Positions 50,224 through 58,588 of a stretch of DNA of 64,000 bases are shown one piece after another; within the stretch, counting starts at the first letter, position 1, and each line of letters opens with the position of its first letter. This stretch comes from an uncultured Planctomycetota bacterium (lineage in GTDB: Bacteria; Planctomycetota; Planctomycetia; Gemmatales; HRBIN36): assembly GCA_937944855.1 (NCBI GenBank), contig CALFAY010000015.1:1-64000 (forward strand), given 5' to 3'. Under the pieces are notes generated by a model that had not been told where the DNA came from, made no database searches, and saw nothing but the letters and a program-made list of their open reading frames with translations. Made by a program: the position numbers and the translations under genes.

Positions 50224-50538
50224 ATGAAGCAGCTCATCATCGTGGTCAAGCCGTTCCGCGTTCCGGAGGTCATGGCCGCTCTGGCCGAATGCGACGTGTC
50301 TGCCTGCGTCCTTCGGGACGCCAAGGGCTACGGTCGCCAGAAGGGCTACCTGTCACAATACATCGGCAGCGAATACACCATGGCCTTTCTGCCCAAGGTG
50401 GAAATCAGCGTCTGGGTTGCCGATGACCGGGCGGACCGGGTCGTGGAACGGGTGGTCAAGGCCGCTCGCACCGGGCGAATCGGCGACGGGAAGATCTTCG
50501 TGCTCAAAGCCGCCTGGCCGGAGCCTATCGAGTTCTAG
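50224..50538 (+). CDS. PII-like signal-transduction protein (GlnB/GlnK-type, altered C-terminus)
   Basis: This is a 104-residue protein aligning to GlnB along its whole length: KPFRVPEVMAAL, GYGRQKG, the T-loop SQYIGSEYTMAF with Tyr at position 51 (the uridylylated residue), FLPKVEISVWV, and TGRIGDGKIFV with GDGK. It ends in LKAAWPEPIEF, so the Arg101 and Arg103 that bind ATP phosphates in E. coli GlnB are Pro and Glu. It may bind other ligands or partners. ATG 50224 follows a GGAAGGGGAAAGG stretch. It is co-oriented after a FabG-like gene and before an Rrf2 regulator; no amtB or glnA is close. Confidence 0.85.
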   Translation: MKQLIIVVKPFRVPEVMAALAECDVSACVLRDAKGYGRQKGYLSQYIGSEYTMAFLPKVEISVWVADDRADRVVERVVKAARTGRIGDGKIFVLKAAWPEPIEF

Positions 50539-50650
50539 ATTCCAGCCGATTTCTTGGCACTTCGGACATCTGCTGACTACTAATTGGGGCGAAAGGTGCT
50601 CATGAAGCACCGTCAGCGGCCTTTGCGGAGTCTGGGTAAAGGGGGAGATC

Positions 50651-51049
50651 ATGCGCCTGACCCGAGCTTCCAGTTATGCCTTGCATGCGCTGGCCTACAT
50701 CGCCTCCGTAAAGCAGAGTCATCCCACGCCTTCCCACGAAATCGCCAAGGCTCACCAGATTCCCGAACGATTTCTGCTGAAGGTCCTCAAACCGTTGGTG
50801 GGAGCGGGGTTCCTGCATTCGGTCAAAGGCCCTCGGGGCGGATATCGCCTGGCCCGGGCGGCTCGGGAGATTTCGCTGTTGGAGGTCATCGAGGCGGTGG
50901 ATGGTCCGATCCGAGGAATTAACGCTTTCCACTCCGAGGGGCCGATCCATACAATAGGCCACAAGCTGGATGCGATCTGCTCCCAGTTGGCTGAGCAGAC
51001 TCGCAAGCAACTGGGAACCATCCGACTTACCAGCTTAACGGGACAATGA
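50651..51049 (+). CDS. Rrf2-family transcriptional regulator without Fe-S cysteines
   Basis: This is a 132-residue winged-helix regulator: RLTRASSYALHALAYIAS at the start, then HEIAKAHQIPERFLLKVLKPLVGAGFLHSVKGPRGGYRLAR, which is the DNA-binding part, and a dimerisation helix (ISLLEVIEAVDG). The three cysteines of IscR-type cluster binding are absent: only one Cys is present, at about 110, in the C-terminal helix. A different signal is implied, as in cluster-free family members. ATG 50651 follows GGGGGA. It lies about 110 bases after the PII-like gene, with a poor -35/-10 in between. Confidence 0.85.
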   Translation: MRLTRASSYALHALAYIASVKQSHPTPSHEIAKAHQIPERFLLKVLKPLVGAGFLHSVKGPRGGYRLARAAREISLLEVIEAVDGPIRGINAFHSEGPIHTIGHKLDAICSQLAEQTRKQLGTIRLTSLTGQ

Positions 51050-51329
51050 GGCCTGCCTGATACATGAATCCTTCCTCCCGCAGTATGGATTGGTGGCTGA
51101 CCGGACCTGTGCAGGACCGGCGGCGCTGATCGAGGGTGGGGACGGATCCCCGCCTCGGCTGACAAAAGGGAATTCACCGCAAGAACTTACCATGCTCACC
51201 AACTTCTAACCGACACTCGCCATACTCCCGGCGGGTTTCATTATGCAGAGCTTCGGGCCGGAAACGGCTCGCGGCTGTGGCATGGGAGTGAGAACCGAAA
51301 CCGAACCGGATACGGAAGGAGAAAGAGCT

Positions 51330-51635
51330 ATGGCCATTACTACGGTGCTTTTCGTCGGCGGTCTGGCAGGGATTGCGGCAGCGGGCGTGGTCCTATGGCG
51401 CGTCCACAAAGCTGCCAGCCAGGCTCAGGAAGAGATGGTGTACCGCCGTTGTGCCCATTGCGGACAGAAGCTGCGATTCCCGGCTGCCAAGGCAGGCCGT
51501 CAGGGACGCTGTCCACGCTGCGGCCGGGAGAACCTGCTCATCGCCGGCGTCTTGACGGAAGCTCCCAGTGCCGTTCGGGTGGGACGAGTCCGTCGGCCGT
51601 CCCGCCAGCAGGAAACTTCCGCGAGCCGTTCGTAG
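51330..51635 (+). CDS. Small membrane protein with zinc ribbon
   Basis: This is a 101-residue protein: an N-terminal transmembrane helix (VLFVGGLAGIAAAGVVLW, about 5-22), a short linker, a zinc ribbon with CAHCGQ (about 41-44) and CPRCGR (about 61-64), then an Arg-rich tail. Zinc ribbons on a membrane anchor can bind RNA or proteins. ATG 51330 has GGAAGGAG about ten bases upstream. The stop is 14 bases before the next gene, which suggests a joint transcript with the hydrolase. No named family. Confidence 0.7.
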   Translation: MAITTVLFVGGLAGIAAAGVVLWRVHKAASQAQEEMVYRRCAHCGQKLRFPAAKAGRQGRCPRCGRENLLIAGVLTEAPSAVRVGRVRRPSRQQETSASRS

Positions 51636-51649
51636 GACGCCGATGCCCC

Positions 51650-52432
51650 ATGCGCCGCCGTGAAACCGTGCGACTGAACCTGTCTGACGGCCAATGGCTT
51701 CAGGGCGATTGGTCCTTCGAGGCCGACCCCGGCTCGTTTGCCGTCGTGTTCGTCCACGGTTTCCGGTCGGTTCGTGGAGGAGAAAAATCCCAGGCGGTCG
51801 AGGCGGCCTGCGCCCGCCGCGGCTGGACGTTCGCCGCCTTCGACTTTCGCGGTCATGGGGAGTCCAGCGGCACCATGCTGGAGCTTCGCGGCAGTCGGCT
51901 GCTCGAAGACCTGGAAGCGGTTCGGACATTCCTGGCCGACCGGGGCATCAACCGCCTCGGACTCGTCGGCTCCAGCATGGGGGGCTGGGCGTCGGCCTGG
52001 TTCGCCCTTCGCCGCCCCGAGACTGTCGTGGCCTTGGCCCTGATCGCTCCCGGCTTTCACTTCCTGACCGCCCGTTGGGAAAAACTCTCTCCCGCCGAGC
52101 GGGAGCGCTGGAAGCAGGAAGGCTTCCTCCGCATCCGCAACGAATGGGTGGACGTCGATCTGGGATATGGTCTGGTCGAGGAATCCCCGCAGTTTCCTGT
52201 CGAAACGCTTTTGGCCCGTCTGGCTCGTCCGGCCCTCATCTTTCAGGGCATGCAAGACGACATCGTGCCCTATTCCCGCGTCTTGGAGTACTTTGAGAAG
52301 TTCGCCTGTCCGCACATGGAACTTCGGCTGTACAAGGACGGGGACCACCGCCTGACCGAGCGCAAGGACGAACTGGCCACAGCCGCCTGCGACTTTTTCC
52401 AACGGTGGCGGGCCGTCTCGGAAACTCAGTAG
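51650..52432 (+). CDS. Alpha/beta hydrolase (serine esterase or lipase type)
   Basis: This is a 260-residue protein. FVHGFRSVRGGEKS is the HG oxyanion region, AAFDFRGHGESSG the next strand, and GLVGSSMGGWAS the nucleophile elbow (Ser). FQGMQDDIVPYS carries the acid and KDGDHRL the His. There is no signal peptide. The opening residues MRRRETVRLNL... make ATG 51650 the natural start. It ends by overlapping the sugar transferase gene on the opposite strand by 7 bases. Substrate unknown. The family includes acyl-peptide or ester hydrolases. Confidence 0.88.
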   Translation: MRRRETVRLNLSDGQWLQGDWSFEADPGSFAVVFVHGFRSVRGGEKSQAVEAACARRGWTFAAFDFRGHGESSGTMLELRGSRLLEDLEAVRTFLADRGINRLGLVGSSMGGWASAWFALRRPETVVALALIAPGFHFLTARWEKLSPAERERWKQEGFLRIRNEWVDVDLGYGLVEESPQFPVETLLARLARPALIFQGMQDDIVPYSRVLEYFEKFACPHMELRLYKDGDHRLTERKDELATAACDFFQRWRAVSETQ

Positions 52433-53817
52433 GCGTGCTTGTCCGTCCAGCCCTTGATGGCCGTCATGAACAGAATCCGCAAGTCGAGCCAGGGGTTCCA
52501 GTGCGTGATGTAGTACAGATCGTACTCGATCCGCTTCCGTAGCGACGTGTTGCCCCGCCAACCGTGGATCTGGGCCCAGCCAGTGATCCCGGCTTTGACG
52601 CAATGGCGGATCATGTAATTGGGAATGGTCTGCTTGAATTGTTGGATGAACACCGGCCGTTCCGGACGCGGCCCGACCAGGCTCATGTCTCCCTTGAGCA
52701 CGTTGATAAGTTGAGGCAGTTCGTCGAGGCTGGTTCGCCGCAGGAATGCGCCCAAGGGCGTGCGGCGGGGGTCGTTCTCCTTGCACCAGACGGGGCCGGT
52801 CTGAGCCTCGGCATCGACCCGCATGGTGCGGAACTTGAGCATCTGAAACGGCTTGCCGTTCAAGCCGCACCTTTCCTGGCGGTAGAAGATTGGCCCGGGA
52901 CTGGTGAGCTTGATGAGCAGGGCAATGACGATCATCAACGGCGAAAGGAGCACCAGGGCCAGCAGCGACAGGATGATGTCCATTGCCCGTTTGACCACCA
53001 CGTTCAGCCCGTAGTGGGGGCTTTCCCGCAGGCTCAAGACGGTGACGCCGTCGATCTGCGTGGTCGTCAGACTTAGGGCCGCCATGCTCGGGGCGTCCAC
53101 GACCAGACGCACGTCCACCAGCGACTGGCTGAGAATGTCGAAGACGCGACGGGCTTCGTGATACCGATTGAGCGGCAGGGCAATGAAGACATGCCCGACG
53201 CGGTGTTTCTCGATCAACCGGGGCAGGTCTTCGGTCTTGCCGAGAATCTTCAGGTCGCTGGTCCAGCGGTTGGGCTGGTCCTCGACAAAACCGAGCGGAT
53301 AAACGCCAGTCCAGGAGGCGTTGTGAAGGGCCTTGGCGATGCGGCGGGCGACCCGGCCGGTCCCCACGATTAAGGCCGGCGTCTGGTTGTATCCTAGCTC
53401 CCGCAGACAGCGGATGGCCGTCCAGCTCAGGCGGCGAGCCGTCAGCACCGAGGTCAACGTCAGCCCGTAGAACAACGCCATCGTGATCCGCGATTCATAT
53501 GGATGATGCCGCCAGAAGACCGTGGCCACGATCAGCAGCAGCAACAGCGTCGTGCCCTTGGCCACGCTGACCAGCTCCTCGCGGAAGCGACGCAGACGGT
53601 GGACCGTGTACATGCCCGTGAAGTGATATGCCGCCGCGGCCAGGACAAATACCAAAGGCAGATCGGCCATGCAGAGGCCGAAGTCGGGCTGCTCATGGAT
53701 GACGGGGATCCAACCGGAATGGAAACGGATCACATAGGCCCCGATCCACGTGCTTCCGGTCAGGATCAGGTCCCACAGCACGAACCACAACACCAGCGGT
53801 TGACTGCTGCGTTTCAT
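52426..53817 (-). CDS. Undecaprenyl-phosphate sugar phosphotransferase (exopolysaccharide initiation)
   Basis: This is a 463-residue polyisoprenyl-phosphate hexose-1-phosphate transferase of the WcaJ/ExoY type. Four helices fill the first 125 residues, followed by a CoA-binding-like Rossmann part (NQTPALIVGTGRVARRIA) and a C-terminal catalytic domain (about 270-463): KRAMDIILSLLALVLLSP, KLTSPGPIFYRQERCG, LKFRTMRVDAE, LRRTSLDELPQLINVLKGDMSLVGPRPE and KAGITGWAQIHGWRGNT. It starts repeat-unit synthesis on undecaprenyl phosphate at the cytoplasmic face. No further exopolysaccharide genes are adjacent. ATG 53817 is used. Confidence 0.93.
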   Translation of the reverse strand: MKRSSQPLVLWFVLWDLILTGSTWIGAYVIRFHSGWIPVIHEQPDFGLCMADLPLVFVLAAAAYHFTGMYTVHRLRRFREELVSVAKGTTLLLLLIVATVFWRHHPYESRITMALFYGLTLTSVLTARRLSWTAIRCLRELGYNQTPALIVGTGRVARRIAKALHNASWTGVYPLGFVEDQPNRWTSDLKILGKTEDLPRLIEKHRVGHVFIALPLNRYHEARRVFDILSQSLVDVRLVVDAPSMAALSLTTTQIDGVTVLSLRESPHYGLNVVVKRAMDIILSLLALVLLSPLMIVIALLIKLTSPGPIFYRQERCGLNGKPFQMLKFRTMRVDAEAQTGPVWCKENDPRRTPLGAFLRRTSLDELPQLINVLKGDMSLVGPRPERPVFIQQFKQTIPNYMIRHCVKAGITGWAQIHGWRGNTSLRKRIEYDLYYITHWNPWLDLRILFMTAIKGWTDKHAY

Positions 53818-54074
53818 AGGCGTCCTTGCCTAATCGGTCGCGTTCTGGCGGGTTGTAGCAGCTGGGGCAAAACAGGTCAAGCCGAGCGGGTTACGTTACA
53901 ACCCTGATCCCTGGCAGGTAAACCAGAATTACGGATCGGGGTTCCGCGATTCCTCTCATTCTTCTCCCAACTGCGAGCGCTTTCACCTGAAGCGGGGTTA
54001 GCTATCCGCCGAAAGGACGAATCTACTGTAATCCTCGATACTGCGGGAAGTTTCAGGTGCGACACGGGGGACAG

Positions 54075-54674
54075 ATGGAACCGGGCAAGTCTGACATGGG
54101 AACCCTGCAAACCAGGCGAACGCTCTGCTGGGGCTGGGCGGCCGGGGGCATCGGTGCGATTCTCGGAGGACTGGCCCTGGCATGGGTACAGTCCGAGACG
54201 ATGCGGGCCGATGAGGGAGGGGACACCAAGAAGCCAATCTTCGGGCCCAGCCAAGTTTGGCGTGTGGATCTGCGTCTTTCGGCGGAGGAATTGGCCGCCA
54301 TGCAGCCCGCTCCGGTCGGGCCGTTCGGTGCGCCTCCCGGCCCTGCTGGTCCACGCAGTACCGCCAGTAGGCCGACAGAGCGGAACCTGTTCGGGGTCGA
54401 GTTTCCCTGGGCGAAAGCCGAGGTGACGATCAACGGAGAAGCCCCTCGCCATGCAGGACTCCGCTACTCCGGCGAGATCACCTACTTCAGTTCTTCCATG
54501 TCCCTGAAACGGCCGCTTCGCATTGGCTTTGACCGCTTCGGCGGCGAGAAATGGCAGGGGCACTCCGGTTTACAACTCCAGGCCATGCCCCTGGACCCGA
54601 GCAAAGCCCGTCAGGTCGTCGCGGGAGAGATCTTTCGTGGCATCGGGGTTCCTGCGCCGCAATCGGGCCGATGA
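54075..54674 (+). pseudogene. 5' fragment of a CotH-type/PVC dehydrogenase gene
   Basis: An open frame of 199 residues from ATG 54075 (ATG 54096 also possible). After a hydrophobic segment (AAGGIGAILGGLALAWVQ) it has a CotH-like N-terminal part: VWRVDLRLSAEELAAM, then NLFGVEFPWAKAEVTINGEAPRHAGLRYSG, LKRPLRIGFDRF and EIFRGIGVPAP, before TGA at 54672. In intact CotH proteins the kinase-like core continues for about 100 more residues; here it stops, and the next part of the domain resumes in another frame (54676 on). It is the beginning of a broken gene. Confidence 0.7.
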
Positions 54675-57600
54675 CGACGCATTTCGGCGTCGCATCGGCG
54701 AGTTTCTCGACGTCGAAGCGTTTCTTCGCTACCTGACCGCCCATGCTCTGACAGCGCATCTGGAGAGCTTCTTCGCCCTGGGTCACAACTACTGCCTCTA
54801 TCTTGATCCCCGAACGAACAAGTTCCATTTCCTCTCCGGCGACCTGGAGTTCGCTTTAGGGAATTTCCTCCTGTTCGGCAGCCCGGATCAGCTGATGGAC
54901 CTGACCATCCGGAAGCCCTACGCCAGCGAGTGCCGCCTGGCCGAGCGGATGCTGAAAGACCGTAACATCGAGGAACGGTATCTCGCCCTGCTGCGGCAGC
55001 AACTTCAACAAACCTTTTCCAAGGACCGCCTCACGCCGATGCTTGACGCGATTGAACAGGCGACGAAGCCTGTTCGGGAGAAAGAAGCTCAGGCGACTCG
55101 GATGCGTCCGGAAGCTCAGGGCTTCGGCGGCGGAGTTTTCGGTCCACCGCCACCCCAGCCGCCGGATCTCAAGACCTTGGTCGAGCGTCGGATCGCTTCC
55201 GTGACCGCTCAATTGGCGGGAAATCATCGCGGCTACGAACCGCAACCTTTGAACTTCGCTCCCCCGGGAGGAGGGCCGAACAACCCCGGCGGCTTCGGCC
55301 TGACCCGGCCAACGTCGGCCATCGACGAGCGGACCTTCGCCAGCGAAGTCCAGGGTCCGCCCGACTTCGATTTGACTCTGTTTGCCGCCCCGCCGACGAT
55401 CAACTATCCCGTGACCATTGCCTGCGAGCCTGAGGGGGCGATCTACGTCGCCGTCGATGAACAAGGTTCGCTGGGGCGCACGCCGGGCGGAGGACGGATC
55501 GTCCGGCTCGTGGATCGGGACGGCGACGGCAAGGCCGACTCCTCCACGGTCTTTGCCCGAGTTGACCACCCGCGGGGTCTGGCCTACCGCAACGGCAAAC
55601 TCTGGGTCTGCCATCCGCCGACGCTCTCGGTCTTCCAAGACACCGACGGCGACGGCGTGGCCGACAGACGGGAAACCCTCGTCACCGGCTTGACGACCCG
55701 CCTGATCCGGGATCGCGGCGGCGACCACACGACCAATTGCGTCCGCTTCGGCATCGACGGCTGGCTCTACATCGGCGTCGGCGATGACGGCATTCTCGAA
55801 GCCAAAGGCAAGGATGGCCGAACGATCTCCCTCCGTGGTGGCGGCGTGGTCCGTGTCCGTCCCGATGGTACGGAACTGGAGATCTACTGCACCGGCTTGC
55901 GGAATCCCTTCGATCTGGGCATCGACCCGTTCCTCAACCTCTTCAGCCGGGACAACACCAACGACGGCGGCGGCTGGGATACCCGCGTCAGTCTGCTGTG
56001 GCAGACCGCCGAGTATGGCTACCCCCGTTTATTCGCCAACTTCACCGACGAGATCATGCCGACGCTCGGCTCCTTCGGCAACGGCGGCGGCTCGGGGGCT
56101 GTCGTGGTTGGCGACTCGCGCTGGCCGACCCGCTTCCGAGGCATGTTGCTCACCGCCGACTGGGGACGCAGCGAAGTCTATCTGCATCCCCTACGCCCCC
56201 GCGGACCGACGTTTGATCTGCGTCAGGAAGTGTTTCTCAGGATCCCTCGACCGACGGGCATGGACCTGGATGCCCAGGGGCGGCTCTATGTCGCCAGTTG
56301 GCGTGGCGGTTCCGCCGTGGGATTCGAGGGACCGAACATCGGCTTCGTCGCCGCCGCAATGCCACGAGGCCTTCGCCCCAGGCCGCTGCCTGATCTCAAG
56401 CAACTCAACGTCGCGGATCTGATCGAGCAACTGCGTTCGCCCAACGCCGTCTGGCGTCTGCACGTCCAGGGTGAAATCCTTGCCCGGGGCCGAGACGAAA
56501 AGACCTCCTCGGCCCTGGTTCGCCTTGCCGAGGACGCCTCCGCGCCGCTGGAATGCTGCGTCGCTGCGCTGTTTACCCTGAAGCAGTTGGACGGCAAGGA
56601 AGCCACGGCGACGCTTTTACGCTGGGCGGAATCCGGACCACTTCGGGAGTTCGCGCTCCGCGCCTTGACGGATCGCCGAAATCATCTGGCCAACTTGCCG
56701 CGGGAGGCATTTCTCAAGGCCCTGGCTGATCCCGCGCCGCGGGTGCAGGCTCATGCCGTCATCAGCCTTGGCCGCATCGGCGACCCATCCGCCGCACCGC
56801 ATCTGTTGCCCTTGGCCGTCCGTCCTCGCGGTTCGGAGATGCCGCGTCGTCAGCCGGCGCAGAATCAGCCCGACCCCGACCGCGTCGTGCCTCATCTGGC
56901 CGTGCGAGCCTTGCTCGCTCTGGATGCCGTGGAGGCGTGCCTGGAAGCTCTGGATGGACCGTATGCGGCTGGGGCACTGTGGGCTTTGCGGTACATGCAC
57001 AGTGAGAAAGCTGTCGAAGGACTGATCCGAAAGCTGAACGCGTCTCGCTCCCCGAAACTGCGGCGGGGCATCCTGGCCACGCTGATTCGGCTGCATCATC
57101 GGGAGGCGGATTACGACGGCTCCTGGTGGGGCATCCGTCCCGACACGACCGGCCCCTATTACGATCCCGTGGAATGGAAGATGAGCAGGCGGATTGCTGG
57201 GGTGCTCGGAGTTGCCTTGAGCGATGCCGATCAGGAAACCGCCGCGTTCTTGCGAGAGCAACTTCGCCGGCATCGCGTCCAACTGCCCGGCGTCCGTCTG
57301 GACTTGCAGGCCGAAGTCGTCGAGGAAAAGCCCGTCGTTGTGCCTCAGGCCGACCCCAACAATCCGAATCCGATCGCCAATCTGCCCTACGAAACCGTGG
57401 TCCGTCGCACCCTCGCCATCAGGGGCGACGCCGCGAGAGGTGAGCAACTTTTCAAGGCTCAATCCTGTTTTGCCTGTCACACGACCGCCGACGGGCAGAC
57501 GCCGAAGGGACCTCATCTGGTGGACATCGGCAAACGTACTCAGCCCGAGGAACTGATCGAATCCATCGTCAAACCCAGTGCCAAGATCGCCCAGGGGTAT

Positions 57601-57840
57601 GAATCGTACCTTTTTGCCACGGTGGACGGGCAAGTGATTCAAGGCTTTATCGTCGGGGAAAGAGCGCAGTCGACACTAATCCGCGAACCTAACGGCCTGC
57701 CCCGGGAAATCCGCAAGGAGGACATCGAATCCCGTGCCATCTTGAAACAGTCTGCCATGCCCGAGGGGATCGTCGCCAACTTGACGCCGGAGCAACTCGC
57801 CGATCTGATCGCCTGCCTGCAATCCCTGACGACCCGGTGA
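54523..57840 (+). CDS. PVC-type dehydrogenase with HEAT repeats and C-type heme site (3' part of broken gene)
   Basis: The frame opens with TTG 54523, but family similarity begins near 54676 (FRRRIGEFLDVEAFLRYL), the second half of a CotH domain, up to about residue 170. Then follow a PVC membrane-bound dehydrogenase-type beta-propeller (about 270-620; GDGKADSSTVFA, RGLAYRNGKLWVC, RFGIDGWLYIGVGDDG, TGLRNPFDLGID), HEAT-repeat helices (about 640-930), and a heme-binding domain with CFACH (57474-57480), then the PVC-type C-terminal region. These proteins are large secreted redox or glycan-associated proteins. Without the deleted middle of CotH the product would be incomplete or start later. Confidence 0.75.
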   Translation: MALTASAARNGRGTPVYNSRPCPWTRAKPVRSSRERSFVASGFLRRNRADDDAFRRRIGEFLDVEAFLRYLTAHALTAHLESFFALGHNYCLYLDPRTNKFHFLSGDLEFALGNFLLFGSPDQLMDLTIRKPYASECRLAERMLKDRNIEERYLALLRQQLQQTFSKDRLTPMLDAIEQATKPVREKEAQATRMRPEAQGFGGGVFGPPPPQPPDLKTLVERRIASVTAQLAGNHRGYEPQPLNFAPPGGGPNNPGGFGLTRPTSAIDERTFASEVQGPPDFDLTLFAAPPTINYPVTIACEPEGAIYVAVDEQGSLGRTPGGGRIVRLVDRDGDGKADSSTVFARVDHPRGLAYRNGKLWVCHPPTLSVFQDTDGDGVADRRETLVTGLTTRLIRDRGGDHTTNCVRFGIDGWLYIGVGDDGILEAKGKDGRTISLRGGGVVRVRPDGTELEIYCTGLRNPFDLGIDPFLNLFSRDNTNDGGGWDTRVSLLWQTAEYGYPRLFANFTDEIMPTLGSFGNGGGSGAVVVGDSRWPTRFRGMLLTADWGRSEVYLHPLRPRGPTFDLRQEVFLRIPRPTGMDLDAQGRLYVASWRGGSAVGFEGPNIGFVAAAMPRGLRPRPLPDLKQLNVADLIEQLRSPNAVWRLHVQGEILARGRDEKTSSALVRLAEDASAPLECCVAALFTLKQLDGKEATATLLRWAESGPLREFALRALTDRRNHLANLPREAFLKALADPAPRVQAHAVISLGRIGDPSAAPHLLPLAVRPRGSEMPRRQPAQNQPDPDRVVPHLAVRALLALDAVEACLEALDGPYAAGALWALRYMHSEKAVEGLIRKLNASRSPKLRRGILATLIRLHHREADYDGSWWGIRPDTTGPYYDPVEWKMSRRIAGVLGVALSDADQETAAFLREQLRRHRVQLPGVRLDLQAEVVEEKPVVVPQADPNNPNPIANLPYETVVRRTLAIRGDAARGEQLFKAQSCFACHTTADGQTPKGPHLVDIGKRTQPEELIESIVKPSAKIAQGYESYLFATVDGQVIQGFIVGERAQSTLIREPNGLPREIRKEDIESRAILKQSAMPEGIVANLTPEQLADLIACLQSLTTR

Positions 57841-57912
57841 GGCGGCTGCGCTGCCCCAGGATTGCTGCCTCCTCCGCGACCAAATCGCATCTTCGCCGCT
57901 TTTTCTTTTGCA

Positions 57913-57941
57913 ATGACGGCTGTCAGTCGGCGAATTACAAT
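57913..57941 (+). promoter_or_regulatory. Promoter for lemA-M48 unit
   Basis: ATGACG (57913-57918; 4 of 6), a 17-base spacer and TACAAT (57936-57941; 5 of 6), with transcription likely from about 57948, 36 bases before the lemA ATG. An AGGAGG precedes that ATG. Confidence 0.4.
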
Positions 57942-57983
57942 GCGGGCAGTCAATTCAGAACTCGAGACCGAGGAGGACTTCCG

Positions 57984-58583
57984 ATGGGCATCGGCATCGC
58001 CATCTTGATCATCCTAGGCATCCTCTGCGTGGTCGTGATATGGCTGGTGGCGACCTACAACGGACTGGTCACAAGTCGTAATCAGTACCGCAACGCCTTT
58101 GCCCAGATCGACGTGCAGTTGAAACGCCGCTACGACTTGATTCCGAATCTGGTCGAATGCGTCAAAGGCTACATGGCCCATGAAAAAGGCACGCTGGAAG
58201 CGGTCATCAACGCCCGCAACAGCGCGTTCGCGGCTCGGGAGAAAGCCGCGGCCAATCCTGGCGATCCAGCGGCCATGCGGGCCTTGGGTCAGGCCGAGGG
58301 GCAGTTGGCCGGAGCGCTGGGGCGTCTGATCGCATTGGCCGAGGCCTATCCCGACCTGAAGGCCAATCAAAACATGATGGCCTTGCAGGAGGAGCTATCG
58401 TCCACGGAGAACAAGATCAGCTTCGCCCGGCAGGCCTTCAACGACGCCGTGACCTTTTACAACAACAAGCGTGAGGTCTTCCCGACCGTCCTGGTAGCGA
58501 ACCTGTTCGGCTTCCAGGAAGCCCAGCTGTTGGAAATCGACTCGGCTTCCCGTGAGGCCCCGCGGGTCAGCTTCACTAACTGA
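57984..58583 (+). CDS. LemA-family protein
   Basis: This is a 199-residue membrane protein: an N-terminal helix (GIGIAILIILGILCVVVIWLV) and a long helical cytoplasmic or periplasmic bundle. The conserved blocks are ATYNGLVTSRNQYRNAFAQIDVQLKRRYDLIPNLVECVKGY, ALGQAEGQLAGALGRLIALAEAYPDLKANQNM, and NDAVTFYNNKREVFPTVLVANLFGF. LemA proteins often accompany M48/HtpX-type proteases. ATG 57984 has AGGAGG about seven bases upstream. The next gene starts 6 bases after its stop. Its role is unknown beyond envelope stress links. Confidence 0.92.
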   Translation: MGIGIAILIILGILCVVVIWLVATYNGLVTSRNQYRNAFAQIDVQLKRRYDLIPNLVECVKGYMAHEKGTLEAVINARNSAFAAREKAAANPGDPAAMRALGQAEGQLAGALGRLIALAEAYPDLKANQNMMALQEELSSTENKISFARQAFNDAVTFYNNKREVFPTVLVANLFGFQEAQLLEIDSASREAPRVSFTN

Positions 58584-58588
58584 GTGCC

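Noticed and set aside
54640-54700. Programmed frameshift in the CotH-type gene
   Set aside because: There is no slippery sequence or pseudoknot-like stem, and about 100 residues of the domain are missing, which a frameshift cannot explain.
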